Origin: Leptonema illini DSM 21528
GTDB lineage: Bacteria > Spirochaetota > Leptospiria > Leptospirales > Leptonemataceae
Assembly: GCF_000243335.1 (NCBI RefSeq)
Contig: NZ_JH597773.1
Location: 258,365 to 322,364 of the forward strand
Direction of reading: 5' to 3'
Length of the DNA: 64,000 nt
Position 1 is the stretch's first letter. Each line of letters starts with the position of its first letter. The notes beneath the pieces were generated by a model that ran no database searches, was not told the DNA's origin, and was given only the letters and a program-made list of their open reading frames with translations. The position numbers and the translations under genes were made by a program. Positions 1 to 9,525 of this stretch are shown piece by piece.

Positions 1-1
1 G

Positions 2-718
2 GCAAAGCCCGACGATCTCGATGCAGCCGATATACTGATTCTGCCAGGCTCGAAGAACACGATTGCCGACCTGCTCTATCTTCGCCGAAGCGGCATGGCG
101 TCCGCTCTGCTCGGGCGTCATGCCGAGGGGGCGTCGGTGTACGGCATCTGCGGCGGCTATCAGATGATGGGCCTGAGCGTGCATGACCCGCTTCATGTAG
201 AAGGAGATATAAGCTCGATCCCCGGGCTCGCGCTGCTTCCGGTAACGACGGAGCTCACGACCGAGAAGAGAACCGAACAGGTGCAGTTTCGCTTTCGCGA
301 AGGCGACGCTCTCTGCAAGGGCTACGAGATACACATGGGAGTCAGTGTTACGGAGCGTCCTTCGGCCTTATGCAGAATAGGCTATCCCGGGCAGGAAGGC
401 CGGGATGACGGCTACTTTATATCGAGCAGGCTCTGGGGCACGTATATTCACGGTATCTTTGATAACGAGCCCGTCATAGACTGGCTGCTAAAAGAGCACT
501 CGGCAAAACGCAGCGCTCCGGCAGACGATCCTGCTGCGTATCGCGAGAAGCAGTACGATCGCCTGGCCGATCACGTGCGCAAAAACACCGATATGGAGTT
601 GTTTTACGGAAACGTAGATTTCGTCGGTAAGCCACCGGAACTTGGGGTCGGACCTCGAGGCGGCGACTTTCGCACAGGTTCTTCCAGCGGTAATGTCGAC
701 GGAAGCACGATCGATTGA
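2..718 (+). CDS. cobQ: Cobyric acid synthase, C-terminal glutaminase part (5' end outside window)
   Basis: The reading frame is open from the first bases, so the start lies upstream. The visible part is the class I glutamine amidotransferase domain of cobyric acid synthase, which supplies ammonia for amidating the corrin side chains in cobalamin synthesis. The LPGSKNT stretch is at visible residues 14-20, and the nucleophile Cys is in GICGGYQ at about residue 50. The YIHGIFDN stretch near the end carries the catalytic-type His. Family members normally end soon after the helix that finishes here near LFYGN. This protein runs about 30 residues further in Gly/Ser-rich sequence, and that tail overlaps the convergent gene at 604-1071 by 115 nt. 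The domain call is firm; the exact C-terminus is less certain. Confidence 0.9.
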   Translation, partial: AKPDDLDAADILILPGSKNTIADLLYLRRSGMASALLGRHAEGASVYGICGGYQMMGLSVHDPLHVEGDISSIPGLALLPVTTELTTEKRTEQVQFRFREGDALCKGYEIHMGVSVTERPSALCRIGYPGQEGRDDGYFISSRLWGTYIHGIFDNEPVIDWLLKEHSAKRSAPADDPAAYREKQYDRLADHVRKNTDMELFYGNVDFVGKPPELGVGPRGGDFRTGSSSGNVDGSTID

Positions 719-1071
719 GCGATTTCTGCGCGGTTAACAACGGCCGACCTTCCGTCCGGCATGAGGATTCGCATCTCTGCACCCTGTTCTTTTACATTCG
801 CAAGAAAGAAGATTCGCCCATCCTTCATCCTGATGGATTGATACATCGTATAGAATCCCGCATCTGAAGCCTCTGCGTAGTCATGCACGAACTGCGCGGT
901 AACTTTTTGTACGGCTTCTTTCTCTCGCTGCGGATCAGAAATCGTTTTCATCATCGCTATGCATCCAGGATCGATGCCGTAGTAGTCGAAATGATAGGAA
1001 CGAATCAATCCCTTTCCATCAGTGAGCCTTATATAATACGTGACCGTCATCTCCTGTTCCGGCACCTTCAT
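604..1071 (-). CDS. Hypothetical protein, last gene of a three-gene overlapping operon
   Basis: A 155-residue protein of unknown family. It has no signal peptide or membrane segment, and is predicted mixed alpha/beta with a QSIRMKDGRIFFLANV stretch. Its start overlaps the stop of the upstream lipoprotein gene as ATGA (1068-1071), which implies translational coupling. Because the upstream lipoprotein has no signal-less partner of known type, the two could also be one ancestral gene split by a frameshift. The last 38 codons are Pro/Ser/Gly-rich and lie opposite the end of cobQ, so this tail may be non-native. No function can be assigned. Confidence 0.6.
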   Translation of the reverse strand: MKVPEQEMTVTYYIRLTDGKGLIRSYHFDYYGIDPGCIAMMKTISDPQREKEAVQKVTAQFVHDYAEASDAGFYTMYQSIRMKDGRIFFLANVKEQGAEMRILMPDGRSAVVNRAEIAQSIVLPSTLPLEEPVRKSPPRGPTPSSGGLPTKSTFP

Positions 1072-1310
1072 CGGTAGGATAAAAAGCGAAAGGCCAGAGA
1101 AAAACCGGCATCACGCATCGATCTGACGATTTCGACATCGACCTTATTAAAAGACGCGCTGCCCGACCTGGTAATCCTGTATGTCAGGTTCTCCGTTCTC
1201 CTTGAGGGTGCGGGAAGCTCTTCAAAAGCAGGATGGTAAAAGGTGGTATTACAGCTGACCTGAAAGACGAGAGCCTGGATAATGACGAGAGCCAGTACGG
1301 CGCGATTCAT
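1068..1310 (-). CDS. Small putative lipoprotein
   Basis: An 80-residue protein starting with a 19-residue hydrophobic leader that ends in FQVSC followed by N. This is a relaxed spirochete-type lipobox with Cys20 as the likely lipidated residue. The mature part is about 60 residues, with no recognised domain. It contains ENLTYRITRSGSAS and ends abruptly in FRFLSYR. It overlaps its upstream neighbour (stop/start ATGA at 1307-1310) and its downstream neighbour (1068-1071), so the three genes are almost certainly cotranscribed. The abrupt end, and the start of the next frame directly on top of it, leave open a frameshifted longer lipoprotein. Confidence 0.6.
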   Translation of the reverse strand: MNRAVLALVIIQALVFQVSCNTTFYHPAFEELPAPSRRTENLTYRITRSGSASFNKVDVEIVRSMRDAGFSLAFRFLSYR

Positions 1311-1873
1311 TTTTGAGCCCCCTGCACGTTAGAATTCGATAAAAAAACCAACCCGTTAAACTCCGGATAGCGATACATCAGACGCAGGCCGGCCTTTTCC
1401 ATATCAAAATAGATGTCAGCCATATGAATATAGTTGTAGTAATAACCTGGCGAGTAGTCAGTACTGGCACTTGCGATAAAAGAGCCTACATAGGTCACGC
1501 GGCCTGCCTGCACACGAATCGGTTGATTCAATTGGGGCATTCTACGTCTCAGCTCTAAAGAGAATGGAATCTCCTTTGGAGCCCCCCCTGCGCTCAAAAC
1601 GATCCCTTCGAGGCGATACTCGCCGGGTTCGACGGCCACGGGATAGACCGCCGCAGGCTCGTTTACAAATTTAAAAACGCAGCCTTCTGAGGAAAAACAC
1701 TCTCCTCCGGTGACTTTCAAGCCCGCATACATCCGGTTGCCCGAAAAACCCTGAACAATGAATTCCCCGAATATATATCCCATCTCAGGATCAACGTCAC
1801 GATTGCGTTCGTATGGAGGCATGAAATTCATGCATCCCGTCAATAAAAAGATCATCGCAGCGCATCTGTACAT
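1307..1873 (-). CDS. Putative lipoprotein, first gene of the operon
   Basis: A 188-residue protein with a short leader (MYRCAAMIFLLTGC). LTGC is a good lipobox with Cys14 lipidated. The mature part looks like a beta-rich domain: it contains YIFGEFIVQGFSG, a Cys pair in GGECFSSEGC, and a GEYRLEGI segment. These patterns resemble carboxypeptidase-regulatory-like or transthyretin-like beta sandwiches in secreted proteins, but this resemblance is only suggestive. It is first in a run of three genes joined by 4-nt ATGA overlaps. The 132 nt upstream, before the penicillin-binding protein stop, must hold the promoter; no convincing consensus was found there. Confidence 0.7.
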   Translation of the reverse strand: MYRCAAMIFLLTGCMNFMPPYERNRDVDPEMGYIFGEFIVQGFSGNRMYAGLKVTGGECFSSEGCVFKFVNEPAAVYPVAVEPGEYRLEGIVLSAGGAPKEIPFSLELRRRMPQLNQPIRVQAGRVTYVGSFIASASTDYSPGYYYNYIHMADIYFDMEKAGLRLMYRYPEFNGLVFLSNSNVQGAQK

Positions 1874-2005
1874 AAGATGACGGAACAGGACTCATACATG
1901 AAGTCAAGATATTTCCATAAGTCACGGCCCCAAAAAGCGTCTGAGTTTTCAATAACGAGTCGACGCCGCTTTGAACCAATGTTCTAACGACTTGCTGTCG
2001 GGGCT

Positions 2006-4282
2006 CTAATTCTCCGGTGTTGTCGGTTTAGGCGGAACGTCGGTGAAGTCCCCCGGACTGGCGGGTAACGTATTCTGACCGTTCTCACCGGTACCGGGAT
2101 TCTCCGTTGAATCTGTGTCCGGCTCACCGTTACCATCTTCATTCGGATTCTCGCGCGGCGGATCAATCACGGGAGCCTCTTCGATAGCGGTATCGGGTTC
2201 GCCGTAATAATCCTTGATATCGGGGAAGTGCCCGTCCACCTTTTGATGGGCCTTTGAAACATAGTCGGCCCAGAGCAACCCGGCATTGGCATCGACGGGC
2301 ACTCCGCGATCGTGACCGATCCAGGCGACCGTGACTTCGCCCGGAATCAGACCGGCGAACCAGCTATCGCGCACGCCTGGCATCTGGCGGTATTTCGCCC
2401 GCACCTCGTCAGGCGTCTGCGCCGTGCCCGATTTGCCGGCCACGTCATACGGCATATAAGATGCGTTCTTTTTTCGCAGGCGTCCGATCCAGCCCGCCGT
2501 TCCATCCTCTGAAGAATCGACGACGCCCTCTAAAAGCCACATCGTTCCGGCCGCCGCCTTCTCTGAGATGATGCGCGTCGACGAAGGGTTACCCGGCTCT
2601 TCCCATAGCGGCGTGCCGTCTTTATCTTCAACCCGCTTAACGAGATACGGTCGCACCGTGCTGCCTTTGTTTAAAATCAGGGCATAAAGGCGGGCGAGCT
2701 CAAGCGGCGTCAGATTGCCCGTTCCGAGCGCAAGGGACAGGCCGGCCTCGAACCGCTCATCGGCGTCATGAAGCGAGAGGTCGAGCGTGCGCGCAAGCTG
2801 GTTGCGAAAGTAATCCACTCCCATCTCATCAAGGGTTTTCACGGCCACCGTATTCACCGACCACGCCACGGCCCGACGCAGCGGCATCTTGCCGCGATAC
2901 TCGCGATACCAGTTGCGCGGCGAATACCCGCGAATGTTGATCTTTTCGTCGACGACTTCGTCGTAAGGGTCATAGATGCGCTCTTCAAGTGCCAGGGCAT
3001 ACAGATAACCTTTAATGGCCGATCCCGGCTGACGACGCATGTTGTAGATGCGATGGATCTGCGATCCGCCTTCGGTAACCTGCGTTCCGCCTACAAGCGC
3101 CCTGATCTCTCCCTCGGGCACAGTCATCGAAATAATAACGGAGTTCACGCCGCGTTCGAGATTCTCGCCGGCATCATGTTTCGCGGCCAGCTTTGCCGTC
3201 TTCTTGCGCACTTCGTCGACGCGAGCCCGTGCCGTCTCAAGGGCGACGGCCTGCTGACGCAGATCGATCGTCGTCGTTACCCGAAGGCCTCCTTTGCGAA
3301 TCAGCTCTTCGGGAAGGTTCTCGAACAGGAATTCCCGCACGGCTTCGTTAGCCGAAGGCGCTCTGTTAATACGAAAATCCCGACTTGCTCCGTAGGCGCC
3401 GACCAGACCCGGATCATCCTCTTCGACGCGATACTGTTTCTTGAAACGTGCGATCTCTGCGTCTATCTGCTCTTCTTTCAGATGTCCGTCGCGGACCATC
3501 GCCTGAAGGACGGCACGCTGCTTGAAAAGCGAGGCCTTGAGATTATTGAGCGGACTGTAGCGGGCCGGGCTTGGAAATAAGCCGACGATCATGGCGGATT
3601 CGGCGGCCGAGAGCTGGAACGGCGGCTTATTAAAATAAAACCACGACGCCTCTTCGGCGCCGATTCGACCCTCGCCCATATAGATGCGATTCAGATAAAG
3701 ACAGAGGATCTCGTCTTTATCAAGAGCGGCCTCAAGATCGTAGGCAAGAAAGGTTTCAAGCAACTTTCTATTCAGACTGAAAGATCGATCGGTGAACAGG
3801 TTTCGCGCGACCTGTTGCGTGATGCTTCCTCCGCCTTCGCGAGCCGAAAGAGAAAGCACGTTGTTGACGACGGCTCGCATCACCCCCTTCCAGGAAACGC
3901 CGCCGTGATCATAGAAATAGCGGTCTTCTCCGCTGACGGCCGCTCGCTTCAGCCACGGCATCTCAGCCTTGCAGCGCGCAATGGGGATGCGGGAACCGCG
4001 CTCGGGCAGGTATTCGCCGATCGTTTCTCCGTTGCGGTCGAGTATAATAATAGAAGGAGGAGCGGCCCGATGCCCCGAATTATGCAGCCAGAGTTTCCAT
4101 TCCTCGATCTTAGCCGCATATTCGTCTTTTTCGAGACGATAATCGATATAGGCATAGAAAAAGACGCCGCCCGCCCAGAGAAAACCCGCCACCATGAAAA
4201 AAAGGATTGAAAGAACGATCGGTTTGCGATGTCTTTTTAAAGCTTCCGTCAGATGATGGTAGAACCGTTTTATAAGATCCAT
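2006..4282 (-). CDS. Class A penicillin-binding protein (transglycosylase/transpeptidase, PBP1A type)
   Basis: A bifunctional peptidoglycan synthase of 758 residues, anchored by one membrane segment (about residues 21-45) with the catalytic domains in the periplasm. The GT51 transglycosylase domain shows the E119-D-R-Y-F-Y-D-H motif, GGSITQQ at 151-157 and a RKLLETFLAYDLE helix at about 172. The transpeptidase domain has all three penicillin-binding motifs: S421-A-I-K424, S475-V-N477 and K617-S-G619. The C-terminal 60 residues are a Pro/Glu/Asn/Gly-rich, low-complexity tail, common in spirochete PBPs. The ATG overlaps, on the opposite strand, the ATG of the giant signalling gene (CATG at 4280-4283), so the two promoters must lie inside the neighbouring coding regions. 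Confidence 0.95.
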   Translation of the reverse strand: MDLIKRFYHHLTEALKRHRKPIVLSILFFMVAGFLWAGGVFFYAYIDYRLEKDEYAAKIEEWKLWLHNSGHRAAPPSIIILDRNGETIGEYLPERGSRIPIARCKAEMPWLKRAAVSGEDRYFYDHGGVSWKGVMRAVVNNVLSLSAREGGGSITQQVARNLFTDRSFSLNRKLLETFLAYDLEAALDKDEILCLYLNRIYMGEGRIGAEEASWFYFNKPPFQLSAAESAMIVGLFPSPARYSPLNNLKASLFKQRAVLQAMVRDGHLKEEQIDAEIARFKKQYRVEEDDPGLVGAYGASRDFRINRAPSANEAVREFLFENLPEELIRKGGLRVTTTIDLRQQAVALETARARVDEVRKKTAKLAAKHDAGENLERGVNSVIISMTVPEGEIRALVGGTQVTEGGSQIHRIYNMRRQPGSAIKGYLYALALEERIYDPYDEVVDEKINIRGYSPRNWYREYRGKMPLRRAVAWSVNTVAVKTLDEMGVDYFRNQLARTLDLSLHDADERFEAGLSLALGTGNLTPLELARLYALILNKGSTVRPYLVKRVEDKDGTPLWEEPGNPSSTRIISEKAAAGTMWLLEGVVDSSEDGTAGWIGRLRKKNASYMPYDVAGKSGTAQTPDEVRAKYRQMPGVRDSWFAGLIPGEVTVAWIGHDRGVPVDANAGLLWADYVSKAHQKVDGHFPDIKDYYGEPDTAIEEAPVIDPPRENPNEDGNGEPDTDSTENPGTGENGQNTLPASPGDFTDVPPKPTTPEN

Positions 4283-7200
4283 GCCTTCCTTCTTTCAATA
4301 CAATATCACGGACACGATCACGTCCGGGCGATTGACCTTTCAACGCGCCCTTTCAGGCGAGAAGCGAGTCCTTCTCTGCTCGCATCCTCGCGAAGGAGAA
4401 AGAGATGCCGGACAGCGAAGAGCTGTCAAGGAATATCGTCTGCTGCAATCTCTGAACGAGCCCGCTCTGTTAAAGCCGATCGAGTTGATTGAGGCCGAAA
4501 CGACCGATGTGATCGTATTTGAAGATCCCGGCGGCCTGCCCGTCGAAAAACTCAAACTGCATCGATCGTTATCGCTTCTGGCCTGCATGCAGATCGCCGT
4601 GAAATTGGCCGAAATCGTTCAAAGGTTGCATGATCGAAAGATATTGCACCTGGGGCTTTCGCCATCCTGCATTTTCTATTCGGATCAGGACATCAGAATC
4701 GGCGATCTTTCCCGATCAAGTCGACTTGACCGGCTTGAATCCGAGCAGCAGGCGGTTTTGCCGGGCGACAGCTCCATCGTCTACCTGCCGCCCGAACAAA
4801 CCGGACTCGTTCACAGGCCTATTGATCTGCGAAGCGATCTGTATTCGCTCGGCGCCGTGCTGTATTTTCTGTTTACCGGACGCCCGCCCTTTACCGAACG
4901 AGATCCGTCCATTCTCGTTCATCGCATCATTGCCACGCCGCCCGATCCCATCGACTCCGTCGATGTCAGGCTTCCGGCGATGCTTTCAGCCGTTCTGATC
5001 AAAGCGCTTGCAAAAGATCCCGACGACCGCTACCGCAGTGTCCGCGGCCTTATTGCCGATCTTCAGCGTTGCGTTGACGCCATGCGCGCAGGAGAGCCCG
5101 TTACCGGCTTTCAGCCCGGACAGGCCGATAAGGCCGAAGAGTTCAGACTTCCCTCGACCATATATGGACGCGAAGAGCAGCTGGCCCTGCTGCACACGCT
5201 CTACCAGCAGACCACGCACGGCAATAAGAACGTTCTTATACTTGAAGGCCAGCAGGGCATGGGTCGCACCTCTCTCGTCCTTGAAATGCAGCGTGACCTT
5301 TCGCTTCGCGGAGCTTTTTTCGCCCGAGGTCGTCCCTCCGATCAGGGAGCGGCGTCCATGCTCAGGGCTGCGATAGAGCCCTTACTGCGAAAGATTCTTG
5401 CCTTACCCGAGAACGAGCTGAGTGTCTGGAAAGACCGAATCCGCTCCGCAATCAACGAGAATCATGCCGCCCTGCTTTCTCTCTTCCCTTCTCTTGAGTG
5501 GATCACCGGACGCGCTACGCTGCCCGTAGAACCGGCCGTTATCCGACAGCAATGGATAACCGGATGCCGCGAGCTTCTTAAAGTTCTCTCGACTCCTGAA
5601 GCGCCGATGCTTCTTTTTCTCGATGACTGTCATCTTGCAGATCAGACAGGCATGGAAATTTTAAGCGCACTCATAGAAGAACCCGAGCCGCAGAGCATCT
5701 TAATCGTACTGTCGTTTCGCGCCGAAAACATACCACCTCTCACGCGATCGCTGATCGACGGTCTCGAAAGGTCCTGTCAGTACGTGCGCAGGATGTCGCT
5801 GCCGCCGATTTCGCTCCAGGCGACGGAACGTATGCTTGCCGATCTCTTCTCTGATTCCGTCGATGAAGAGCGTTCGCTTGCCGCGCTGATACACAGAAAA
5901 ACCGGTGGGAATCCCTTCTATATCAGAGAGCTGCTTTTGCTCAGTCGCGAGCGCGGCTGGATCAGTTACGACCGGAGCAAGGCGACCTGGATCAGAGACC
6001 TCGAAAAGATCGAACAGAGCGACGTTTCGGCGAACGTCGTTAACCTGCTCTCACAACGCATCAGCGACCTCGATGAAGAAGAGAGGCAGCTATTACAATT
6101 CGCTTCGATAATCGGAGAGGTCTTCGATCTGTTCACCCTTTACTGGGTTTCAGGATGGACGCCCCGCCGCATTCTCTCCGTTCTACGGCACCTCTATGAT
6201 CTCGAATTCATACGCCCGGAATCGGCCTCTTTCTCGGCTTTCGAGGGTTTAAGCGAAGAAGAAGCCGATGAAACCCTTTTCAGCGAATCACGCCTGAGCT
6301 TTCGCTTCGCGCATGAGCGAATCAGAAAAGCGGCCTATCAGAGCATGGAAGCGCCGATTCAGAAACGGTTGCATGCCTACGCCGGCATCCATCTGCTTGA
6401 ATTCGGCTCTCGCGAACCGGGGTATTTCGAGCGTCATCTATTCAAACTCGTCGGGCATCTGAACTCCGGCCGCGAATACCTTGAAGAGCTTCATCGCAGC
6501 AGACTCGCCGCTCTTAATCTTCAGGCCGGCACTCAGGCCCTTGCAGGCGGCGATCCTGAAAGCGCTCTTTCTCTTTTTCGGGCCGGACTTCTGGACTCCC
6601 ATCTGTGCGATACGCAAACGGAATTCGATCTGAAACTGCAAACGGCTCGAGCCGAAGCTCTGAGCGGAAGCCCCGCCGCTTCAGAGTCTCTGTTTCGCGA
6701 TCTTTACGCAAGGACGAGCGACTCCGAACTGCGGCTCAGCGTCTATCGCACTCATATCCCGTTGCTGACGCTTTACAATCGATACGAGCAGGCCCTCGAA
6801 AGAGGAAGAAAAGCTCTGGAAGAATTCGGTCCGATCGAGGCTGCCGATGTCGCGTCGCTGCCTGAATCATTGATAGAAGGCGATATACTGCCGTTTCTGC
6901 GCTCGTGTACGGGTATCACTTCCATTATCGATTTTCGCAGGTATGCCTGTCTTCAGATTCTCGACCTCATGGCGTTTCCGGCCAGCGTCGCCGATGACGA
7001 CCTGTTCAACGGAATCACGGTACAATCGTTAACCATCATCAGAGAAACGGGATTAACGCCGGGCGCGCCTGCAGTGCTTGCCCGTCTCGTGCGAGTCCTT
7101 CTGCCTGATTACGATCTCGCACAGGAGCTGGCTACGATCGCCGCCCGATGGCTGACCGAACATGAGGCACTGCGCACAACGGAAAATCTTTACTGGTTTT

Positions 7201-9524
7201 CGATTTTTGCCGCGCCGCTGACGGGGTTCGAAGACTGTATTTCCATTCTTGAAGAAGCGGTGCGAAGCGGATACGAGAACGGAGAAATCGACGGAGCGGC
7301 GCGCTCCATCGTATCGCTCTGCATGCATCAGTTCTTTACGGGACAGCCGTTGCAGACCATGCAGACGAATATTGCAAGGCATATCTCTATTCTTAAAAGA
7401 CAGCGCCAGGAAGATCCTCTTCTTCAACTCAGTCTCTGGAACGAGGCCATAGCGACGATCATGGATCGCAGCTCCGATCCCGTTGCGTTAACAGGCGCCG
7501 ATTTCTCGGAATCTGAGATTATCCCCATGTGGTCCGCGATGCAGAACCATAACGCTCTGATGCAGTTCTACTTTCTTACGTCGCTCACGCGCTACTTGAA
7601 CGAAGAAATGGACGGCGCCACTTCGCACATCGATTCCGCCCTGAAACATCGGGCGGCCTGTCGTGGAACGATCCTTGAAGCGGCCTGCCTGTTCCTCGAT
7701 ACTCTTATACTGCACCGCAAAGGCGTCGGAGCGAATGAATTCCGTTTACGACGCAACGTCGCCGAGCTGCGTCTTTTCGCATACCATGCTCCGCGGTACT
7801 ACGGTATCTGGTATGGAGTCGTCGAAGCTCTTGCCGGATTGCATGAAGGGCGTCGCGCCGAAGCCGTTTATGGCCTTGAAGAATCGTTATCTCTTGCCAT
7901 CGAGCGAAACCGACTGCTTGATCGTGCCCTGATCGAAGATCTGCTATTTGATCTTTATCGCTTTGAGGGAAAGAAAAGCCAGGAGATCCTGTATTTCACC
8001 GACGCCCTCACAGCCTATCGACTGTGGGGAGGTCGCATTCGCCTCAAACGTCTCGTTGAAATTTCACGGGAAAACGCCAATATTCTGCTCACAAGGATCG
8101 AAGATCTACACGGTATTCTGCGCGATCCGGAATTCGAACCTTCCGTTTCGGCCGATTCGCGCACGCTGATCGAAGCGTCCGCCGCCATCGCATCAGAAAT
8201 CACTCTGGAAGGAGTTATACGCACGATACTCGGACTCATCGTGCGACTTTCCGGATCGGAGTCGGCGCTGTTTCTGTACCGACGTCACGGACAGCTTCGC
8301 GTCGTCGCGAGCGCCGATGCCAGCGGTCAGGTTCGCTATGACGCTGCGGGTACCGATCCTTTCGCACAGGCGACGCCGATTCCATCCGGTATGCTTCTCT
8401 TTGCACTGCGTACGGGAAAAACGGTCATAGAACACAATGCCTTCGAATCGGGCGATTACAGAAACGACCCTTACGTACAGTCGCAACGCTTGCGATCGGT
8501 CCTCTGCATGCCGCTACAGAGGCAGGGCGAAGCGATCGGTATGCTCTATCTCGAGAATCGACTCACAGGCCACGTCTTTCATCCGGGACGCACGGAGCTT
8601 CTGCGGCAGCTGAGCGGTCAGATGGCCGTCAGTCTGGTTAACGCCGATCATTATGAATCTCTTGAAGAGCAGATCAGGAATCGTACGCGAAGCCTCGAAG
8701 AGTCACTGTCGCAGGTCGAGCGTCTGAAACAGCAGCAGGACGTGGACTACTATCTGATCTCGATCCTCCTGCGTCCGCTCTTACAGAACGAAACGCAGGC
8801 CGAAAGATTTGATATCTCTTTTCTTATTCGACAGAAGAAGCGCTTTCGCTTCAAACGATGGATGGTGGAGATCGGCGGCGACCTCTGCTTTGGCGCCGAC
8901 CTCACGCTGCGCGGACGGCGCTATTCCATTCTTGTAAACGGCGACGGTATGGGAAAATCGCTCCAGGGTTCGGGCGGCGCCCTCGTTCTCGGATCGGTAC
9001 TCAAGGCCCTCGTCGAACGCACGCGACTCAATTCCGTTCTGCAAGATGTAACGCCGGCCGACTGGCTGCTTCAGGCGATCCGCGAGATCCATCAGGTTTT
9101 CGCGACGTTCAACGGTCTTATGTTCGTCACCGTCATCCTTTCATTGCTCGATGAAGAATCGGGAACGTTGCATTTCGTGAATGGCGGGCATCCGAAGCCC
9201 GTGCTCTATCGCCGCGGTAAGGCCTCTTATTTCGGGGAAAAGATCATCGTTCACAAGCCCGGCATGAAATTCTTCCAGGCAAGCCCTGAGAACGTGGAGT
9301 TTATACGATTTGACCCGGGCGACGTCGTCTTCTTCGGATCAGACGGCAGGGATGATCTGATCGTCGACTATGACGCAGGACATCCCGTTATCAACGAAGA
9401 CGAATCGGTATTTTTGCGCGTGGTCGAAGAGGCCGACGGAAAAACAAGCCGCATATACAAGAGGCTGCGCCGTATCGGAGAGTTATCCGACGATATTACG
9501 CTCATCCGCATCGCCGCACCCTGA
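4281..9524 (+). CDS. Giant signalling protein: pseudokinase - AAA ATPase - helical repeats - GAF - SpoIIE/RsbU-type PP2C phosphatase
   Basis: A cytoplasmic protein of 1747 residues. Residues 1-268 follow a Ser/Thr protein kinase fold (YSLGAVLYFLFTGRPPF around 188-204). However, the VAIK lysine position reads VLLC, the HRD aspartate is replaced (H123-L-G125) and the metal-binding Asn is absent, so this is a probable pseudokinase. Residues 297-640 are an AAA/AfsR-type ATPase. Its Walker A is GQQGMGRTS with Arg329 where Lys is expected, and its Walker B is LLFLDDCH (448-449). A helical, TPR-like stretch follows, then a GAF domain (about 1295-1460), a coiled coil, and a PP2C-type phosphatase with GGD, NGDGMGKS, NGGHPKP, SDGRDD and SDDITL motifs. 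The family is known in spirochetes and usually feeds partner-switching signalling. The start choice is discussed in the findings. Confidence 0.9.
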   Translation: MPSFFQYNITDTITSGRLTFQRALSGEKRVLLCSHPREGERDAGQRRAVKEYRLLQSLNEPALLKPIELIEAETTDVIVFEDPGGLPVEKLKLHRSLSLLACMQIAVKLAEIVQRLHDRKILHLGLSPSCIFYSDQDIRIGDLSRSSRLDRLESEQQAVLPGDSSIVYLPPEQTGLVHRPIDLRSDLYSLGAVLYFLFTGRPPFTERDPSILVHRIIATPPDPIDSVDVRLPAMLSAVLIKALAKDPDDRYRSVRGLIADLQRCVDAMRAGEPVTGFQPGQADKAEEFRLPSTIYGREEQLALLHTLYQQTTHGNKNVLILEGQQGMGRTSLVLEMQRDLSLRGAFFARGRPSDQGAASMLRAAIEPLLRKILALPENELSVWKDRIRSAINENHAALLSLFPSLEWITGRATLPVEPAVIRQQWITGCRELLKVLSTPEAPMLLFLDDCHLADQTGMEILSALIEEPEPQSILIVLSFRAENIPPLTRSLIDGLERSCQYVRRMSLPPISLQATERMLADLFSDSVDEERSLAALIHRKTGGNPFYIRELLLLSRERGWISYDRSKATWIRDLEKIEQSDVSANVVNLLSQRISDLDEEERQLLQFASIIGEVFDLFTLYWVSGWTPRRILSVLRHLYDLEFIRPESASFSAFEGLSEEEADETLFSESRLSFRFAHERIRKAAYQSMEAPIQKRLHAYAGIHLLEFGSREPGYFERHLFKLVGHLNSGREYLEELHRSRLAALNLQAGTQALAGGDPESALSLFRAGLLDSHLCDTQTEFDLKLQTARAEALSGSPAASESLFRDLYARTSDSELRLSVYRTHIPLLTLYNRYEQALERGRKALEEFGPIEAADVASLPESLIEGDILPFLRSCTGITSIIDFRRYACLQILDLMAFPASVADDDLFNGITVQSLTIIRETGLTPGAPAVLARLVRVLLPDYDLAQELATIAARWLTEHEALRTTENLYWFSIFAAPLTGFEDCISILEEAVRSGYENGEIDGAARSIVSLCMHQFFTGQPLQTMQTNIARHISILKRQRQEDPLLQLSLWNEAIATIMDRSSDPVALTGADFSESEIIPMWSAMQNHNALMQFYFLTSLTRYLNEEMDGATSHIDSALKHRAACRGTILEAACLFLDTLILHRKGVGANEFRLRRNVAELRLFAYHAPRYYGIWYGVVEALAGLHEGRRAEAVYGLEESLSLAIERNRLLDRALIEDLLFDLYRFEGKKSQEILYFTDALTAYRLWGGRIRLKRLVEISRENANILLTRIEDLHGILRDPEFEPSVSADSRTLIEASAAIASEITLEGVIRTILGLIVRLSGSESALFLYRRHGQLRVVASADASGQVRYDAAGTDPFAQATPIPSGMLLFALRTGKTVIEHNAFESGDYRNDPYVQSQRLRSVLCMPLQRQGEAIGMLYLENRLTGHVFHPGRTELLRQLSGQMAVSLVNADHYESLEEQIRNRTRSLEESLSQVERLKQQQDVDYYLISILLRPLLQNETQAERFDISFLIRQKKRFRFKRWMVEIGGDLCFGADLTLRGRRYSILVNGDGMGKSLQGSGGALVLGSVLKALVERTRLNSVLQDVTPADWLLQAIREIHQVFATFNGLMFVTVILSLLDEESGTLHFVNGGHPKPVLYRRGKASYFGEKIIVHKPGMKFFQASPENVEFIRFDPGDVVFFGSDGRDDLIVDYDAGHPVINEDESVFLRVVEEADGKTSRIYKRLRRIGELSDDITLIRIAAP

Positions 9525-9525
9525 T

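Noticed and set aside
2768-3580. Long plus-strand frame (270 codons) opposite the penicillin-binding protein
   Set aside because: It lies wholly inside a gene with all catalytic motifs, and the translated product has no recognisable domain or ribosome binding site.
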